This document shows positions 17,620-24,990 of a stretch of 64,000 nt of DNA, piece by piece (the first letter of the stretch is position 1; the number at the start of each line of letters is the position of its first letter). The notes beneath the pieces were generated by a model, which ran no database searches, was not told the origin of the DNA, and saw only the letters and a list, made by a program, of their open reading frames with translations. Origin of the DNA: UBA993 sp964389365. GTDB taxonomy: Bacteria; Bacillota; Dethiobacteria; DTU022. The stretch covers positions 1-64,000 of the forward strand of contig CAYMDO010000010.1 of the NCBI GenBank assembly GCA_964389365.1, written 5' to 3'. The position numbers were made by a program, and so were the translations under genes.

Positions 17620-18882
17620 ATCGAAACACCATCAGCCGAAAAAGCAATTATCGCCGGACTAAATCTGGGTCAGAGTGACGACAAACTGGAAAGATCCCTG
17701 GATGAACTAACCCTATTGGCTTATACTGCCGGCGCTGAGGTAGTAGCTCGCTTAATACAGGCAAAAACTGCTCCGGACAATGCCTATTATCTCGGTAAGG
17801 GAAAAGCTGAAGAATTGGCTAATTTGATCGGGCACTACGACGCCAACATGGTAATATTTGACAATGAGCTAAGCCCGACCCAGATTAGAAATCTTGATCG
17901 TACTCTTAATGTAAAAGTTATTGATCGTACTGCTCTGATTTTAGATATTTTTGCACGCCGAGCGCTTTCAAAAGAAGGTAAATTACAGGTTGAACTGGCC
18001 CAGTTGCAATATATGCTACCGCGGTTGATCGGGTTGGGGAAGCAGCTTTCTCGACTGGGCGGGGGAATTGGTACCAGGGGTCCGGGGGAAACACAACTAG
18101 AGGTTGATCGACGGGTAATCCGCCGGAAAATCAGTGAACTAAAAAATGAAATAATTGCTTTGCGGAAACACAGGAAGCTTCATCGCCAGCGACGCCTTCG
18201 AAATCGCTGTTTCGTAATCAGCCTTGTCGGTTATACGAATGCCGGTAAATCAACTCTTCTTAATGCCCTGACCGGTTCTGCATTATATACAGAAGATAGG
18301 CTTTTTGCAACTCTTGATCCAGCTGTCAGGCGAGGAAAAATGGAGGGAGGTACGGAAGTATTATTTACCGATACGGTTGGGTTTATTGAAAAGCTGCCTA
18401 AACAGCTGGTGACAGCTTTCCAGGCTACCCTGGAAGAAATAGCGGCCGGAGATCTGCTGCTTCATGTCGTTGATTTAAGCCATCCTGATTATCAGAATCA
18501 GATTGCTATAGTGCACGAGCACCTGCAAAAAATTGATCCCGGTTTTATCGAAAGAGAGCAACTGATTTTCAACAAGACTGATCTGGTAGAATATAGTTGC
18601 GATTTTACCGGCCTGCTGCGAGAGTTTCCGGATGCTCTGTTTATTTCGGCAATCAGAAAAACTGGTTTTGATCTGCTAAATGTACGGATCAAATACTTCA
18701 TGAGCAGGCAAAAACAGCTGATCAGGGTTGCACTGCCATACAGTGCAGGAAAGCTTTTAGCTGAAATCAAGGATCAGGGAGAAATCAAATCAATAAAGTA
18801 CAATGAGGAAGCGATTATAGTTGAAACAGCTGTGGACGGGGGACTTGCAGCCCAGCTAAGTAAATACCGAAATGGGGATTAA
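17620..18882 (+). CDS. hflX: Ribosome-associated GTPase HflX (apparent ATC start)
   Basis: GTPase that splits stalled ribosomes. The N-terminal HflX domain includes GKGKAEEL and FDNELSPTQIRNL. The coiled region GGGIGTRGPGETQLE precedes the G domain with G1 GYTNAGKST (near residue 205), G3 DTVGFIEKLP and G4 NKTD. The first in-frame ATG/GTG/TTG is TTG 17716, which would remove the first beta strand (EKAIIAGLNL) and has no ribosome binding site. Homologous-looking sequence continues upstream to 17620, where an ATC codon sits 5 nt behind GGGAGG (17609-17614); the in-frame TAA at 17602 blocks anything earlier. An AUC start is therefore proposed (420 codons). A base-calling error at this codon is the alternative. 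Confidence 0.85.
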   Translation: METPSAEKAIIAGLNLGQSDDKLERSLDELTLLAYTAGAEVVARLIQAKTAPDNAYYLGKGKAEELANLIGHYDANMVIFDNELSPTQIRNLDRTLNVKVIDRTALILDIFARRALSKEGKLQVELAQLQYMLPRLIGLGKQLSRLGGGIGTRGPGETQLEVDRRVIRRKISELKNEIIALRKHRKLHRQRRLRNRCFVISLVGYTNAGKSTLLNALTGSALYTEDRLFATLDPAVRRGKMEGGTEVLFTDTVGFIEKLPKQLVTAFQATLEEIAAGDLLLHVVDLSHPDYQNQIAIVHEHLQKIDPGFIEREQLIFNKTDLVEYSCDFTGLLREFPDALFISAIRKTGFDLLNVRIKYFMSRQKQLIRVALPYSAGKLLAEIKDQGEIKSIKYNEEAIIVETAVDGGLAAQLSKYRNGD

Positions 18883-19491
18883 TCAGAGCTTCCGAAAAAG
18901 TGCAACAACCTTACCCAGTATTTCTACATCACTGACCAGTATCGGCGGATATCCTCTGTTTTCGGGCTGCAGCCTAAAACCGCCATTCTCGCGGAAAAAC
19001 CGCTTAATCGTTGCTTCATCATCAATTAAGGCGGCAACTATTTCTCCGTTTTCAGCAGAAACCTGCTGTCGCACTATAACGTAATCTCCATCAAATATAC
19101 CGGCATCAATCATGCTGTCGCCGGCAACCTCTAAAACAAAGCAGTTTTCGCCAACTGAAAGGTGATCTGGAATGGGGAAATACCCTTCACGGTTTTCGTC
19201 GGCCAGGACAGGCATTCCGGCGGCAACGCGACCGATCAAAGGCGCGAATGAACATTTTAACCCCGGTTCGCCTTCCGGACTGACCAGCAGCTTTATAGCC
19301 CTCGGTTTTGTTGCCACGCGCATAATGTAGCCCTTTTCTTCAAGCAGGTCCAGGTACCCGTGAACTGTGGCGGTTGAACTAATGCCTAATGCTTTACCAA
19401 TTTCCCGTACCGAGGGGGGGTAGTTGCAGCGGGCAACTTCCTGTTCTATAAATTGAAGGACTCGACGCTGTTTATCGGTTAAAGGCTCCAT
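18883..19491 (-). CDS. lexA: SOS repressor LexA
   Basis: Repressor of DNA-damage genes that cleaves itself when RecA is activated. The N-terminal winged helix covers residues 1-65; the Ala91-Gly92 cleavage site is followed by the S24 peptidase domain with Ser126 (GDSM) and Lys163 (ATIKRF). Length 202 aa is standard. Its stop codon directly abuts the hflX stop on the other strand. An inverted repeat overlaps its -35 box, consistent with autoregulation. Confidence 0.96.
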   Translation of the reverse strand: MEPLTDKQRRVLQFIEQEVARCNYPPSVREIGKALGISSTATVHGYLDLLEEKGYIMRVATKPRAIKLLVSPEGEPGLKCSFAPLIGRVAAGMPVLADENREGYFPIPDHLSVGENCFVLEVAGDSMIDAGIFDGDYVIVRQQVSAENGEIVAALIDDEATIKRFFRENGGFRLQPENRGYPPILVSDVEILGKVVALFRKL

Positions 19492-19521
19492 TCCGCCACC
19501 GCCAGTTCTTTTTGTTTGAAA

Positions 19522-19550
19522 ATTATATCACAACTCCCAGGATGAAGCAA
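19522..19550 (-). promoter_or_regulatory. lexA promoter
   Basis: On the minus strand, -35 TTGCTT (19550-19545) and a perfect -10 TATAAT (19527-19522) are separated by 17 bp. The -10 lies about 30 bp upstream of the lexA start. Confidence 0.7.
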
Positions 19551-19562
19551 ACTTTTGTTTGC
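19547..19562. promoter_or_regulatory. Candidate LexA operator
   Basis: Perfect 16-bp inverted repeat GCAAAC-TTTT-GTTTGC overlapping the lexA -35 box. The geometry matches the Gram-positive SOS box (GAAC-N4-GTTC), but the first base of each half-site is A/T instead of G/C (AAAC/GTTT). Autoregulation of lexA is general; binding to this variant is inferred. Confidence 0.6.
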
Positions 19563-19595
19563 CTTTTTACGGAAAATGTTCAGATAACAAAACAT

Positions 19596-21146
19596 TTAGC
19601 TATATCCATTCAGGCGCAGCAGTTTATTCAGACCGTTGAGGTAAGCTTTTACACTGGCCTCGATAATGTCGGTACTGGTACCGCGGCCGGTAATCTTACG
19701 ATCCTGGTAAGCCATTTCCACCTGAACTTCACCAAGAGCATCACGGCCCTGGGTGACGGCATCGATCTTGTATTTTTCCAGCCCGATACTCAGTCCGGTA
19801 ATTTTGTTGATAGCATTATAGGCGGCATCGATTGGGCCGGAGCCGATGGCAACTTCTTCAATCAGGCTTTCGTCATCTTTTTTAAGGCGAATGACTGCCG
19901 ATGGAATACTTTTACTTCCACTTACAGTTTGCAGGTAATCGAGTTTATACCGCGGCTCTACCAATGAGAGATGATCCAGTATTAGTGCCTCAAGATCCTC
20001 GGGATAAACCTCCTTTTTGCGATCAGCCAGGTTTAGGAAGTGCTGATAGATTTCATCAAGCTGATTGCGATTCAGGGAGAAACCTAATTTTTTTAGCTGG
20101 TCCATTACCGCATGGCGTCCGGACCGGGCGGTCAGGCACATTTGAGCAGCTTTACCGCCGATTAATGCGGCATCAATAATTTCGTATGTTTCTTTGTTTT
20201 TAAGAACTCCGTCCTGGTGGATGCCGGATGAATGGGCAAAAGCATTTAATCCAACTATGGCTTTATTGACAGGTATAGTTATACCGGTCAACTTGCTGAC
20301 TAACCTGCTTGTCCTGTAGATTTCTTCGTAGTTTATATCGGCGTAATAGGGGAAATAGTTACCGCGAATCCGCAAAGCAACCGCTATTTCTTCCAGCGCG
20401 GCATTGCCGGCTCGTTCTCCGATACCGTTGATGTTGCATTCGATCTGACGGGCGCCGTTCCTCACTGCCTCCAGGGAGTTTGCAACGGCAAGTCCCAGAT
20501 CATTGTGGCAGTGGACACTGATTATTGCTTTGTCAATACCCTTTACATTTTCCCTGATCCGCCTGATCTGGGCCCCGAATTCTTCCGGCACCGCATAACC
20601 AACTGTATCAGGTATGTTAATAACAGTTGCTCCGGCCCTGATTACAGCCTCCAGGAGCCGGTAAAGATATTCATCTCGGGCCCTGGTAGCATCTTCGGGG
20701 GAATACTCTATATCAGGACAATACTGCCTGGCATATTTAACTGCTTCAACAGCCTGTTCCAGTAAGATTTCGGGATCCTTTTTCAGCTTATGCTCCATAT
20801 GAATATCCGAAGCACCTAAAAATACATGCAACCGAGGCTTCACGGCATTCTTAATTGCTTCCCAGGCGGCATCGATGTCTCCCTGAACGGCCCTGGCCAG
20901 GGCACAGATGGTAGGTCCCTTTACCTGATTGGCAATAGCCTGGACGGCTTTCAGTTCACCGGGAGATGAGATTGGAAAACCAGCTTCGATAATATCAACA
21001 CCAAGGCGGGCAAGCTGACGGGCCACTTCCAGTTTTTCTTCGAAATTAAGACGGGCGCCCGGGGTCTGTTCACCGTCACGAAGTGTACTGTCAAAAAGAT
21101 AGATCTTTTCTGCTGGTACGGTTTCTTTATCAGTTTTGATCATCAT
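19596..21146 (-). CDS. leuA: 2-isopropylmalate synthase LeuA
   Basis: Condenses acetyl-CoA with 2-oxoisovalerate, the first step of leucine synthesis. The HMGL-like TIM barrel opens with DSTLRDGEQTPGA (about residues 19-31) and has the metal motif HCHNDLG and the GIGERAGNA loop. The C-terminal LeuA allosteric dimerisation domain (about 390-510) is present, as in leucine-feedback-inhibited enzymes; length is 516. AGGAGG precedes the start. The leader carries a leucine T-box, which supports LeuA over citramalate or homocitrate synthase. Confidence 0.93.
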   Translation of the reverse strand: MMIKTDKETVPAEKIYLFDSTLRDGEQTPGARLNFEEKLEVARQLARLGVDIIEAGFPISSPGELKAVQAIANQVKGPTICALARAVQGDIDAAWEAIKNAVKPRLHVFLGASDIHMEHKLKKDPEILLEQAVEAVKYARQYCPDIEYSPEDATRARDEYLYRLLEAVIRAGATVINIPDTVGYAVPEEFGAQIRRIRENVKGIDKAIISVHCHNDLGLAVANSLEAVRNGARQIECNINGIGERAGNAALEEIAVALRIRGNYFPYYADINYEEIYRTSRLVSKLTGITIPVNKAIVGLNAFAHSSGIHQDGVLKNKETYEIIDAALIGGKAAQMCLTARSGRHAVMDQLKKLGFSLNRNQLDEIYQHFLNLADRKKEVYPEDLEALILDHLSLVEPRYKLDYLQTVSGSKSIPSAVIRLKKDDESLIEEVAIGSGPIDAAYNAINKITGLSIGLEKYKIDAVTQGRDALGEVQVEMAYQDRKITGRGTSTDIIEASVKAYLNGLNKLLRLNGYS

Positions 21147-21186
21147 TAACCCTCCTGTGTCAGTAATAAAAAGTTATATCACTCAA

Positions 21187-21219
21187 ATAAAAAAAGCTTT
21201 CGTCTAAGAGACGAAAGCT
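21187..21219 (-). terminator. T-box regulated terminator before leuA
   Basis: Minus-strand stem AGCTTTCGTCT (21205-21195 reading) and its partner (21219-21209) form 11 bp with a 3-nt loop, followed by a run of seven T. It overlaps the antiterminator side of the T-box. Confidence 0.9.
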
Positions 21220-21425
21220 GATGTTCGCGGTACCACTCTTTTTGGCAGCAAAACAACTACCGCCCACTCTTTTTGATAACGGAAGTTTCCGGCCAGGCCT
21301 AATCTTATCATCACGACTAATTTCGGTTGGCGGCTTGCGGGGGAGTTCACAGCAGTCAGCAATACCGTCTTTCACCATAAGCACGGCTCTCTGGAATGTT
21401 ACATGCTGTTACTGATCCCGTTCAT
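21187..21425 (-). promoter_or_regulatory. Leucine T-box leader of leuA
   Basis: Read on the minus strand, the leader has AGAGAGCC (21392-21385) and GGTGAAAG (21376-21369) of Stem I, a specifier CTC (Leu) at 21345-21343 in the context GTGAACTC, and the conserved T-box AGTGGTACCGCG (21237-21226). An intrinsic terminator follows. Uncharged tRNA-Leu (GAG anticodon) should stabilise the antiterminator and allow leuA transcription. Confidence 0.92.
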
Positions 21426-21456
21426 AGCCTTTTATTTATGCAGCAACTTGTCTGTA

Positions 21457-21485
21457 AGGTTACCGAATATCATTCAATTTGTCAA
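21457..21485 (-). promoter_or_regulatory. Probable promoter of the leuA T-box transcript
   Basis: Perfect minus-strand -35 TTGACA (21485-21480), a 17-bp spacer and a weak -10 TAACCT (21462-21457). The position fits a start just upstream of T-box Stem I. Confidence 0.5.
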
Positions 21486-21534
21486 TAGTAAAACATTGAT
21501 AAAGCCGACGGCCTGCAAGCTATTTATTTACAAG

Positions 21535-21563
21535 TTGCCTTTATTGCCGAATACAGATATAAT
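21535..21563 (+). promoter_or_regulatory. Promoter upstream of the recombinase-like gene
   Basis: -35 TTGCCT (21535-21540), 17-bp spacer, perfect -10 TATAAT (21558-21563). A second TATAAT lies at 21579-21584. Confidence 0.6.
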
Positions 21564-21636
21564 TCTAATACAGCAATATATAATACCGTATATGTTATTT
21601 TAAGTACTTTTTAGTGATTATTGGAGGAGTAAGCGC

Positions 21637-22440
21637 ATGCAGCATCGAAAACGTGAACCGCAGGTTCTCAGTAAAAGCGAACAGCTAAGCTTGCTCAAAC
21701 AACCGAACCCAAAAGCACCAACAGGATTGCGCAATTTGTGCCTGATCAGTTTAATGTTAAAAACAGGTATTAAGGCAACTGAGGTGATTAGCCTTTGCGA
21801 ACAGGGTATTGATTGGGAAAATAGGCGATTATTGATTATGGAAAGCGGAGGGGCCAAGGAACGCTGTATCCCAATCAATGATGCGGAATTAAACCTGCTC
21901 AAAAGCTGGCGCCGCATCAAGCCTGGTTCCGGTAGCCTTTTCTTTACAACATTAAAAGGTGAACCGCTGCAAGATCGCTACCTGCGCGAAATGATCAAAC
22001 GTTATGCCAGAAAGGCCGGGATTAAAAAAGATGTTTACCCGCATCTGCTGCGAGTAACATTTGCCCTGGATTTCTTAAATGAAACCCGCGATATAGACCA
22101 CCTGCAGGAAGTTTTGGGGCATAAAGATCAGTCCACAACCCACCAGTACGTGAGGCAATACTTTATCGAGTACTCAGGATTAAAAGAACATCGGAGCACT
22201 GACCATGAAGTATTTGCTGATATAATCCGACAACAGGAAAGCAAGAAAAAGCGCGGCAGTGCTTACGAAGAAAATATACCATATATTACCATTGAGGCAG
22301 AGGAGGGGTTTCAGGAAAGACGTTCAATTCCGGCCATGAAATGCTGCCGGTGCAGCTTCATTTTACGTTATCAGGGGAATTGCCCGCAGTGTGGTACAAC
22401 ATTCCGGACAATCCTGAAACACTGGGGAAAATCGCTGTGA
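21637..22440 (+). CDS. Tyrosine-recombinase-like protein with C-terminal zinc ribbon
   Basis: A 267-residue protein with a tyrosine recombinase catalytic domain that begins almost at the N-terminus, so the usual SAM-like core-binding domain is missing. Aligned by eye, catalytic positions are Lys46 (in TGIKATE, where the first Arg is expected), Lys74, His136, Arg139 (HLLR), His162 (LGHKDQSTT) and Tyr171. A C-terminal CxxC...CxxC zinc ribbon (Cys236/239 and Cys249/252) is added. The Arg-to-Lys change and missing arm-binding domain suggest it does not act as an ordinary integrase; a DNA-binding or regulatory role is possible. GGAGGAG precedes the ATG. No attachment sites, IS ends or phage genes are adjacent. 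Confidence 0.75.
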   Translation: MQHRKREPQVLSKSEQLSLLKQPNPKAPTGLRNLCLISLMLKTGIKATEVISLCEQGIDWENRRLLIMESGGAKERCIPINDAELNLLKSWRRIKPGSGSLFFTTLKGEPLQDRYLREMIKRYARKAGIKKDVYPHLLRVTFALDFLNETRDIDHLQEVLGHKDQSTTHQYVRQYFIEYSGLKEHRSTDHEVFADIIRQQESKKKRGSAYEENIPYITIEAEEGFQERRSIPAMKCCRCSFILRYQGNCPQCGTTFRTILKHWGKSL

Positions 22441-22538
22441 AGAATAATTTAATAGAGAGTATCTCAAGAACGGTCCTGGAGGAAGCCGTTTTCTGTTTAA
22501 CTGCTATTACTTCCGATAATATATCTTATGTAAACTAA
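22437..22538 (+). CDS. Possible 33-residue coupled small ORF
   Basis: A GTG at 22437 overlaps the recombinase-like gene's stop by four bases (GTGA), with GGGGAAA about 6 nt upstream. The short product has no recognisable domain. It is reported only because the overlap is the usual form of translational coupling; it could be chance. Confidence 0.25.
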   Translation: MKNNLIESISRTVLEEAVFCLTAITSDNISYVN

Positions 22539-22697
22539 TAACTATTTATAGGCTAAAGGTAGCTGAAAAACTTCCGGTGTTATTGCAAGTAAACCATATT
22601 TGTTCATTATATTTCGCTCGAAGCAGAAATTTTATTAAACTAGTATAATAATAAGCGGGCTATGGCTGGTGAAAATTTTTTGGAGGCTCTTTTTTTT

Positions 22698-23597
22698 ATG
22701 GCCAGACAACGATTAAAGCTACTCGGCATATCGATGCTTTTTTTTCTTGCCCTCCTTCTTTCTTCCTGTGCACCCAACCCTGTTTTACCGGATGATGTAA
22801 ATGAACAGCCTGACTTGAACCTTAGTACGGAGCTGCCAGATGAGCCTGAACTACCCGGGGCTTCTGCCGGTGCTGCAGATTCAGAACCAATCTTAAAAAG
22901 TTTACGCATTGGCCTTTACAATGGAGTCGGTGCATGGGATATAAACGTAACCGCGTTGCAGAACTTTTTTAACAAGCATGAACTTACGTACGAGTTAATT
23001 AATGAAAATGATGTTGCTTCATTATATTTAAGGGATTATTATGACTTAATTTGGTTTCCAGGCGGTTTTGCCGGAGAATACCGTTATGCAATAAATGATC
23101 ATGATCCGCTTATCGAATTTGTTAACCGGGGTGGTTATTATGTTGGCAGCTGCGCCGGAGCTTATTTTGCTGCTGACATATTAAGCTGGCAGGGTGATGA
23201 AAAAAAAGACTATGACTATCCGTTAAACTTTTTTTTGGGAACAGCCGCAGGTCCGATGGTTGGTGAACTTAATTGGGGTGATGAAGCATTGCTGCTTTTA
23301 AGCCGTGAAAACTCAGTTAACGCCGGGTTTGGGCCGGTGCTGCCGGTTTACTATTTTGACGGGCCATATTTTGCAGCTTTTCCTGAAACCGACTACTTAA
23401 TCCTGGCTCGCTATGAAAAAAACAATCTGCCCGCAGTAATTGCCGGACACTATGGTGAAGGAAAGTACCTGCTTTTCGGGCCTCACCCCGAACTAGGCGG
23501 GATTAACATACAGAGCGGTGATTATGACCTGGAAGGTGGTACTAATGCCCAATGGGATTGGCTTTTGGCGATTCTTTACTGGTTCGGAAACTGGTAA
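22698..23597 (+). CDS. Lipoprotein with BPL_N/glutamine-amidotransferase-like domain
   Basis: The start is set at ATG 22698 (GGAGG 11 nt upstream), giving a classical lipoprotein signal: basic N-terminus, hydrophobic core, then lipobox LLSSC with Cys at residue 24. An acidic, Pro-rich linker (about 25-72) follows. The rest resembles the N-terminal biotin-protein-ligase-like (BPL_N) class of type 1 amidotransferase folds: WFPGGFAGEY, a nucleophile-elbow VGSCAGAY (Cys near 153) and a late FGPHPE His. It is predicted to be anchored outside the cytoplasmic membrane. Substrate unknown; the cell-envelope genes downstream suggest envelope work. The 22662 start was rejected for lack of a ribosome binding site. 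Confidence 0.72.
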   Translation: MARQRLKLLGISMLFFLALLLSSCAPNPVLPDDVNEQPDLNLSTELPDEPELPGASAGAADSEPILKSLRIGLYNGVGAWDINVTALQNFFNKHELTYELINENDVASLYLRDYYDLIWFPGGFAGEYRYAINDHDPLIEFVNRGGYYVGSCAGAYFAADILSWQGDEKKDYDYPLNFFLGTAAGPMVGELNWGDEALLLLSRENSVNAGFGPVLPVYYFDGPYFAAFPETDYLILARYEKNNLPAVIAGHYGEGKYLLFGPHPELGGINIQSGDYDLEGGTNAQWDWLLAILYWFGNW

Positions 23598-23610
23598 CCG
23601 GTCAAGTGTA

Positions 23611-23619
23611 TGCTATAAT
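23611..23619 (+). promoter_or_regulatory. Extended -10 promoter before capA-like gene
   Basis: TGC followed by a perfect TATAAT (23614-23619), an extended -10 element; no good -35 is seen. It lies 42 bp upstream of the next ATG. Confidence 0.45.
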
Positions 23620-23660
23620 TTATTCAGTAGAAATATTAAAATGAAAGGTATTTTTTTGCA

Positions 23661-24971
23661 ATGAAAAGAGTCCAATTCCTATTTTTGATCATAGTAGTTA
23701 CCCTTTTGTTTTTTATAATCGGGATCACTGCCGGTGCTATATATCCGCCGGAAGTGCTGTTTAGCCAAGGCAGGGAACAAAATATCAGTATAAACGAGGA
23801 ATCTGTAGATAGCGTTCCTGAAGAAGAACTTGAGCCCGATTTAAGAACTATTAAACTGGTTGCGGCAGGAAATATTTTTCCCCACACCCCCCAGATTGAA
23901 CAAGCCCATATCGGTGACGGGAAATATGATTTCAGGCCGAGTTTTGAATATATTGCCCCTTTCTTTAAGAGAGGCGACATTGCCGTGGCTGACCTAGAAA
24001 CATCTCAGGCCGGCCCTGATATCTCTTATGCGGGCACCCGGGGCTACACCGGATTCCCTCTTTTCAATTCTCCCCAGGAGCTATCAGTTGCTCTCCATGA
24101 GGCTGGAATTGATTTGATGACCCTGGCCAACAACCACGCCCTTGATCGCGGGTATGATGGCCTCCTGGCTACGTTGGATCACCTGTCCAGCATCGGTATA
24201 ATAACTTTTGGCGCTTATAAAAGCCAGGAGGAAAGAGATCAGATTTTGATTGTGGAACACGATGGTATATCGATTGCTTTCATCGGCTATACATTTAGCA
24301 CTAACGGGATCCCGGTCCCGGAAGGATATGAATATTGTATTAATTATTCACCAGGTTTTGACGATTTAACTGCTATTAAAGCGGATATACACAGGGCCAA
24401 AAGTATTGGAGCTGATCTAGTCGCGGTATTTACTCACTGGGGTGAAGATGAATATAACCAAGAGCCACAACCGCAGCGTTTGCGCGAAGTGGCCGCGGAA
24501 CTGGCAGAAACAGGAGCCGATTTAATCATTGGTGGCCATCCAAAGTTTGTACAGCCGTTGGAATGGTTTTTTAACGTACGCCCCGACGGCTCGGAAAGGG
24601 CTACCCTGGCAATCTATTCCCAGGGCACTTTACTTTCCAACCAGCATTATCCGGCTAATGTATCTCCAAGGGTAGAGTATCACCTGTTGCTGGACATTGA
24701 TCTGACAAAGAATATGGAAAGTGGTGAGACCTGGATCAGTAATGTAAATTATGAAATAACCTGGATCCATCGTCTCTGGCGTCACCGTATCCTCCCCCTC
24801 TCTAATGTCTTTGCCGGCGATCCAGCCTCTTTTAACCTTACAGCTGTACAAATTGAAGAGCTACACCGGTGGCATGAGAAAACCGTTGAAGCTGCTGAGG
24901 CATATGGTTACAGCGAAGATAAGGTTAAGGCAATGGCTTTGGCCGATCAGATGCGCGAAAAAGCACACTAA
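23661..24971 (+). CDS. CapA family (poly-gamma-glutamate capsule-like) metallophosphoesterase
   Basis: 436 residues with an N-terminal membrane anchor (about 6-27) and an extracytoplasmic CapA/YwtB domain. Family motifs seen: VAAGNIFP near the start of the domain, VADLETS, LANNHALDRG (near residue 157), FTHWGEDE and GGHPKFVQP, which supply the metal and active-site His/Asp/Asn residues. CapA proteins are needed for poly-gamma-glutamate export in Bacillus, but no capB or capC is present here, so involvement in another envelope polymer is equally possible. Confidence 0.85.
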   Translation: MKRVQFLFLIIVVTLLFFIIGITAGAIYPPEVLFSQGREQNISINEESVDSVPEEELEPDLRTIKLVAAGNIFPHTPQIEQAHIGDGKYDFRPSFEYIAPFFKRGDIAVADLETSQAGPDISYAGTRGYTGFPLFNSPQELSVALHEAGIDLMTLANNHALDRGYDGLLATLDHLSSIGIITFGAYKSQEERDQILIVEHDGISIAFIGYTFSTNGIPVPEGYEYCINYSPGFDDLTAIKADIHRAKSIGADLVAVFTHWGEDEYNQEPQPQRLREVAAELAETGADLIIGGHPKFVQPLEWFFNVRPDGSERATLAIYSQGTLLSNQHYPANVSPRVEYHLLLDIDLTKNMESGETWISNVNYEITWIHRLWRHRILPLSNVFAGDPASFNLTAVQIEELHRWHEKTVEAAEAYGYSEDKVKAMALADQMREKAH

Positions 24972-24990
24972 ACCTAAAGTACGGTAAAGG

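Noticed and set aside
19512..19967. 151-residue plus-strand ORF opposite leuA and the lexA promoter
   Set aside because: No ribosome binding site and it crosses the lexA promoter; antisense shadow.
21637..22440. Active mobile element around the recombinase-like gene
   Set aside because: No terminal repeats, att-like duplications, tRNA target or phage/IS genes are visible nearby.
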